Of a stretch of DNA of 64,000 nucleotides, positions 60,102 to 64,000 are shown in pieces. Under the pieces are notes generated by a model, which worked only from the letters and a program-made list of their open reading frames with translations, had not been told where the DNA came from and ran no database searches. The DNA comes from Papio anubis (lineage: Eukaryota; Chordata; Mammalia; Primates; Cercopithecidae): the NCBI RefSeq assembly GCF_008728515.1, contig NC_044996.1, positions 118,360,376 through 118,424,375 on the forward strand, written 5' to 3'. Each line of letters opens with the position of its first letter. Within the stretch, counting starts at the first letter, position 1. The position numbers and the translations under genes were made by a program.

Positions 60102-60419
60102 GCCTGGGGTGGTGGCTCACACCTATAATCCTAGCACTTTGGGAGGCCAAGGCAGGCAGATTGCTTGAGCCCAGGAGTTGGAGATCAGAATAAGTTAACT
60201 AGGCAAAACCTTGTCTCTACAACAACAAAAAATTAGCTGGGCCTGGCGGTGCACACCTGTGCCCCCAGCTACTTGCAGGGCTGAAGCGGGAGGATAACTT
60301 GAGCCCAGGCGGTTGAGGCTGCAGTGAGCCAAGATCATGAGATGGCACCACTGCCTTCCAGCCGGGGTGACAAAGTGAGACCCTGTCCAAAAAAAAAAAA
60401 AAAAAAGAGAGACAAAATG
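60102..60419 (+). mobile_element. AluJ-like with a foreign patch
   Basis: A complete dimeric Alu with an A-tail. In the left monomer, the expected CCAGCCTGGGCAACATGG is replaced by CAGAATAAGTTAACTAGG (60186-60203). This is not an Alu variant I know, and it matches the nearby L2 at 61118-61134. Confidence 0.9.
60187..60203. repeat. 17-bp patch in Alu, matching 61118-61134
   Basis: AGAATAAGTTAACTAGG, exact in both places. Confidence 0.9.
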
Positions 60420-60426
60420 GGACAGG

Positions 60427-60491
60427 AAGGGGAGGGGAGGGGAGAGGAGGGGAGGGGAGAGGAGGGGAGGGGAGAGGAGGGGAGGGAAGGG
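60427..60491. repeat. (GGGGA)n-type purine microsatellite, G4-prone
   Basis: About 65 bp of G/A with a 15-bp higher-order unit (GGGGAGGGGAGAGGA) repeated about three times. It directly follows the Alu A-tail. Confidence 0.95.
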
Positions 60492-60861
60492 TCATATTAA
60501 CTCTGAATTCTCAGTCGTCTACCAAAAGGGTGGTTCAGGCAGTAAGTTAGTTACCAATGTGTCTGGAAAAAATAAAATGTAGAAATATTTTTAAAATTAA
60601 TTTTAATGTTAAAATACAACAAAGAAAATCATTCCAGTTAGTCTATTATCTCTCTTTTGAAATACGATAAGCTAGGAACTTCTAATTTATATAAAAATAT
60701 TAGGAGAACTCTTTAGGTATTCCTAGTTGAATATTTCTGGACAAAGTTTGGTCACTCACTTTTCGAATTAGTAACATAGGTGGAGATGGGGAGCAATGGA
60801 GCCTAAAAAGGATGAAGCATTACAGTTGATACATTTTTCTAATTTTAGTGAATTATGTTAT
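60492..60861. other. Unassigned stretch
   Basis: No gene or repeat recognised. Confidence 0.45.
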
Positions 60862-61445
60862 TCATCCATTCAACAGATATTATACAGCTCCTATGTACTA
60901 GACATAGAGGAAACAATTCATATATAACCTCTGACTTTAAAGGAATCACAATATTGAATCAGATATACCAATTAAACAATTAAATAGATGGATAAATAAT
61001 AACAAGTGTGAACTAAAGAAAAATGCAAATAACCATAAGAAAATATAGGAAGTGGACTTCACTCTTAGAGGTGAGAATTCTCTTTGAAGGGATATGAGAC
61101 ATGTTATCCGAAGAATGAGAATAAGTTAACTAGGTAATGGAGCAGATATGCAAAGAATAATCTCTGTAGAAAGAACAACATAGGCAAAGGTCCTGAGGTG
61201 GGAAGGAGTATAGTTCAAAGAATGAAGTGATGAAAGGCTAGAATAATTGTATTATAGAAAGCTGAATGGTCCATGAGGGATCTTAGAGAATGGTCATAGG
61301 GAACAGTAGCATAGGATGTGGCCGGATCCTGCAGATCAATTTAAGAGTTTAAAGTTTATCCTTACAGAAGTGGTAAGCAATTTAATGATTTTACTGAGGG
61401 AGTACAATGACCAGATTTGCATTTTAAAAGATCATCCTAGAAGGT
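60862..61445 (-). mobile_element. L2 fragment, antisense
   Basis: Antisense L2 order: TTCATCCATTCAACAGATAT, GGCAAAGGTCCTGAGGTGG, GACCAGATTTGCATTTTAAA. The AGAATAAGTTAACTAGG at 61118-61134 fits this L2 context as native sequence. Confidence 0.7.
61118..61134. repeat. 17-bp segment shared with the Alu at 60187-60203
   Basis: Exact match; likely the donor, because it fits the L2 around it. Confidence 0.85.
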
Positions 61446-61496
61446 TCTAAATGTTTTACATATTATATATTTTATTTATAAATGGCCATTTAATCC

Positions 61497-61600
61497 ACAA
61501 ATATTAATTAAGCATTTATGTGAAGGCACTGTTCTTTGGCATACATAGTCCCTTCTTCATGATGCACAATATTGTGTACACAAAACATCTGGTATGGGTC
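61497..61600 (-). mobile_element. L2/MIR-like 3' end, antisense
   Basis: AATATTAATTAAGCATTTAT, GAAGGCACTGTTCTTTGGC and AGTCCCTTCTTCATGATGC follow the generic antisense L2 3' end. Contains the 51-bp donor-like segment. Confidence 0.6.
61538..61588. repeat. 51-bp segment duplicated at 62713-62764
   Basis: Runs from GGCATACATAGTCCC to GTACACAAAACAT. The second copy differs by one inserted base and one substitution. Confidence 0.95.
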
Positions 61601-61689
61601 TCAAATACATTTCAAGAATGATACAAATTAAATATTAATAATCAAAGCACTTTTTTTTTCAGGATTCTGAACTCAACAAAAGCCAGAAC

Positions 61690-61858
61690 AATATTTTTCA
61701 AAATTTAGTGTGCGTGAGCATCACCAAAGGGGTTCAGTAAAACAGATTGCTGGGCCCTATCCGCAGAATATTATTCTGACATACGAGGTGGAATTTGCAT
61801 TTCTAAGTTCTTGGTGATAGAGACACTGCTGGACCTGGGATCACTGAGCTCAAATTCT
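61690..61858 (-). mobile_element. MER5-like hAT element (1 of cluster)
   Basis: ACAGATTGCTGGGCCCTATC and GAATTTGCATTTCTAAGTTC in the antisense MER5A order. Terminal repeats eroded. Confidence 0.7.
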
Positions 61859-61919
61859 AACCTGCCAATACTCTTAAACTCAATATAAACAAAAAATGGT
61901 TAAGATTTTGAGGACAGTA

Positions 61920-62081
61920 CTCCTTTAATTATAATGTACGTGCAAATTGCTTGTGAATGCTGTTCAAGTACAGATTCTGATTCAATTAGTCTAGGGTGGA
62001 GCCCTAAGTTGTAAATTTCTAAAACGGTCTCAGTTGATGCCAATTACTTTGTTCCATGACACATCCTTTGAGTAGCAATGT
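61920..62081 (-). mobile_element. MER5-like hAT element (2 of cluster)
   Basis: ACAGATTCTGATTCAATTAG, GTCTAGGGTGGAGCCCTAAG and ACATCCTTTGAGTAGCAATG, antisense. Confidence 0.7.
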
Positions 62082-62084
62082 GTA

Positions 62085-62225
62085 GAACAGACTAGTAACC
62101 TTGGAATTACCTGGAAACTTACAAGAAATGCAACAACCTCAGGATCCGCTTCACAACAAGTGAATTCCAATCTGTAGTTAAACAAGATCCCCAGGTGATT
62201 TTTATGCACTGTGAAAATAAGCACT
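62085..62225 (+). mobile_element. MER5-like hAT element (3 of cluster)
   Basis: GGAATTACCTGGAAACTTAC, AAGAAATGCAACAACCTCAG and CCCCAGGTGATTTTTATGCA, sense. Confidence 0.65.
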
Positions 62226-62235
62226 TAAAAGCACT

Positions 62236-62405
62236 AGTTTTCAAACTTAGCTGGACATTGGAATCACATAAAGAGATGTAAAAAAACATACTGATGACTA
62301 TGATTCACGAAGAACACTTGATTTGTTTGATACTGAGTTCAGAGTGGGCATTTGGGTTTTAATGCTATCCAGGTTATTTTAATGTGGAGCAAAGTTTGAG
62401 AATGA
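62236..62405 (+). mobile_element. MER58-like hAT element (4 of cluster)
   Basis: AGTTTTCAAACTTAGCTGGA, CATTGGAATCACATAAAGAG and the closing GTGGAGCAAAGTTTGAGAAT. Near-palindromic ends make the orientation uncertain. Confidence 0.6.
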
Positions 62406-62417
62406 CTTTTTAAGAGC

Positions 62418-62575
62418 CTTACTACTTAAAGTGTAGTTTGTTGAGCACGAGGATCGGCATCACCTGGGAGCTAGCTAGAAATGCAAACTTTCAAAATCCA
62501 CCTTAGACACATGACATCTGAATTTTCTTTTCGACGAGATCCCATGGTACACATTAAAGCTTGAGAGAGTTGTTC
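62418..62575 (+). mobile_element. MER5-like hAT element (5 of cluster)
   Basis: CTTAAAGTGTAGTTTGTTGA, GGCATCACCTGGGAGCTAGC and TAGAAATGCAAACTTTCAAA, sense. Confidence 0.7.
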
Positions 62576-62581
62576 TAAATA

Positions 62582-62845
62582 GCTTTGCCATTCAATACCA
62601 ATAGAGTAGCCACATATGGCTATTTTAAATTAAATTAATTACAATTTTAAAATTACAAATTTAGTTATTCAGCCTTGCTAGCTACATTTCAAGTGCTCAC
62701 TGATTATACATGGGCATACATAGTCCCTTCTTACATGACGCACAATATTGTGTACACAAAACATAGAGGCTACCATTTTGGACAATGTAGATATAGACCA
62801 TCTTCATTATTGCAGAAGATTCTACCGGACAGCATGGCTGAAAGT
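62582..62845 (+). mobile_element. hAT-type element (6 of cluster) interrupted by a 51-bp copy
   Basis: AGTAGCCACATATGGCTATT, GCTACATTTCAAGTGCTCAC, then (after the patch) GAGGCTACCATTTTGGACAA and TTCTACCGGACAGCATGG. This is a common hAT-class MER element. In the consensus the GTGGCT and AGTGGCTACC blocks are adjacent; here 62713-62764 lies between them. Confidence 0.7.
62713..62764. repeat. Copy of 61538-61588 inside a hAT element
   Basis: 52 bp, 50 of 52 aligned positions identical to 61538-61588. The left junction shares GGC with the host element (microhomology). Confidence 0.95.
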
Positions 62846-64000
62846 ATGGCATGGTTGTATTTAAAATCTTTTGGCAAAGCCAAGTTTAAAACAGATAAAG
62901 CTGAAAATAGACTGCAGTATCTGAAATAGGTACCCATGGAAACATATATTCATGTTTCTATATAAAAAGGACATTATAAGTAAATGAAATTGTTGCTTAA
63001 AATTTTGACCTTGCTTAGGGATTACTGATATATCTCCTTTGCATTGGTCCTACAGAGTAATTATTTTTTTAAATAAAAGTATTTCATACGGGTTTTGGTG
63101 AAGAGAAAACTTTTCCTGCTTTACATTCTGAAAAGGCTATTTTTTCCCAGCCTCCATTCGTGCTAAAGGCATCTCTGAACTGTGCTCAGCTAGCTTTGCT
63201 CTTACAAGGTGCTTCAGGGAATAGGAATTTACTCCCTCTGCTTAAGCCAGGAGGATAACTAGGAGGCTTGCTGATTTAATTTTTGAGAAAGGTCTTGACA
63301 TTTTGCCTCTATTTGCAAAAATGTCCTCGGGGGTTGAGTGACTCACCAAGCCAGCCATCATTTTCATCCCAGGTATGCAGTTGGGGGCATGCTTTGTTAA
63401 CATACAGCAACTGATCACTTCCAGGGTTGTAACTTTCAACACGTTCATATTCCTGGAGTGACAGATGTTTGGAAGTCCTCTTTACCTTTTAATTGTGAAA
63501 CCTGAAATGGGGACAATTTGTTTTTAGGCACCCTTGAGCATCCTGTGTAGTATTTAGAGTTTGACAGTAAATGATCTGCTGCTTAACAATTCCTTTATGA
63601 AGGGGGCTTTCATTTCAACCTAATGCTTTGATTTCTAATTTACAAGTAAATCTCCTCTGTCTGGTAGTGAAGCACATTGCTACTAAAGAGTAAAATTAAA
63701 TAATGACATATGTGTTAGGAATTATATTGTAAAAGACAATTTACAAGAGAGTTTTCTGTAATTTTCATATTAAAAGGATTGTTAAGATCAGATACGAGAG
63801 TCTAAGTGGGAGAGGAAACCAAGAGAAGATGCTTTTCTAACACAATGATCTCCTTTCATCTTTGTCACTTAGAATATTTATTAAATCAAAGCGGATAAGA
63901 GATAATTTGGGCTTATGATTATGGGTAAGTTTATTCATGTTATTTCTCCTAACCACAAAAATATATTAAATATATATATAGACTGCACCTTAATGGAAAG
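62846..64000. other. Repeat-poor stretch, unassigned
   Basis: No transposon or exon recognised over about 1.1 kb. The longest minus frame (63242-63448, 68 codons) shows no known motif. Confidence 0.45.

Noticed and set aside
60217..60495. Pro/Leu-repeat minus ORF
   Set aside because: Translation of the G-rich microsatellite plus Alu.

Overview
This is primate nuclear DNA, almost certainly intergenic or deep-intronic. The AT-rich background is packed with LINE-1, L2, Alu, MIR, MaLR/ERV LTRs and hAT, Tigger and mariner-type fossils. The best lineage marker is a young Alu at 12525-12827. It has a clean 17-bp target-site duplication and bases typical of the Old World monkey AluYR subfamilies (GGCTTGAGCC, GCCCGTCTCGG, CCTCGCCCGGCTA, GTGGCCGGATCTCAGC in antisense reading). 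The two youngest L1 3' ends (1059-2189 and 20128-20838) fit the same lineage. I therefore infer a cercopithecid (macaque, baboon or vervet type) source. No tRNA, rRNA, CRISPR, operon or intact host gene was found. Every substantial ORF I could explain is a piece of L1 ORF1/ORF2, MaLR internal sequence, Alu or chance.

Layout. 1-11.7 kb: three antisense old L1s, one interrupted by a young 5'-inverted L1. The 3.2-9.1 kb copy runs from mid-ORF2 through ORF1 and nearly all of a repeat-bearing 5'UTR. 11.7-20.1 kb: MER2-like DNA transposon, AluYR, MIR, pyrimidine microsatellite, L2, L1 remnants, Alu. 20.1-28.7 kb: young L1 3' end, ancient L1/HAL1-like sequence carrying an MLT2 LTR and a THE1/MST solo LTR, then an L1M carrying a MADE1 hairpin element and a second 5'-inverted L1. 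28.7-41 kb: mostly unassigned, with MIR, MaLR LTR, Alus, L1ME, Tigger-like and small hAT elements. 41-55 kb: hAT, L2, MLT2 LTRs, AluJ, L1M pieces, MST solo LTR, MIR, Alu. 56.05-59.34 kb: an antisense MaLR provirus with a clean 5-bp target duplication, a chimeric double LTR at its 5' end and a nested class-II-like solo LTR. 59.7-62.85 kb: MIR, MLT1, AluJ, G-rich microsatellite, L2, then about six small hAT-type elements back to back. 62.85-64 kb: repeat-poor.

The most unusual observation is in 60.1-62.8 kb. A 51-bp L2 segment (61538-61588) recurs almost identically inside a hAT element 1.2 kb away (62713-62764). A 17-mer from L2 (61118-61134) also replaces the expected bases of an Alu (60187-60203). 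Both look like short templated insertions, probably from replication template switching. I see no evidence for a new multi-gene system, and nothing here forms a cooperating set of genes.
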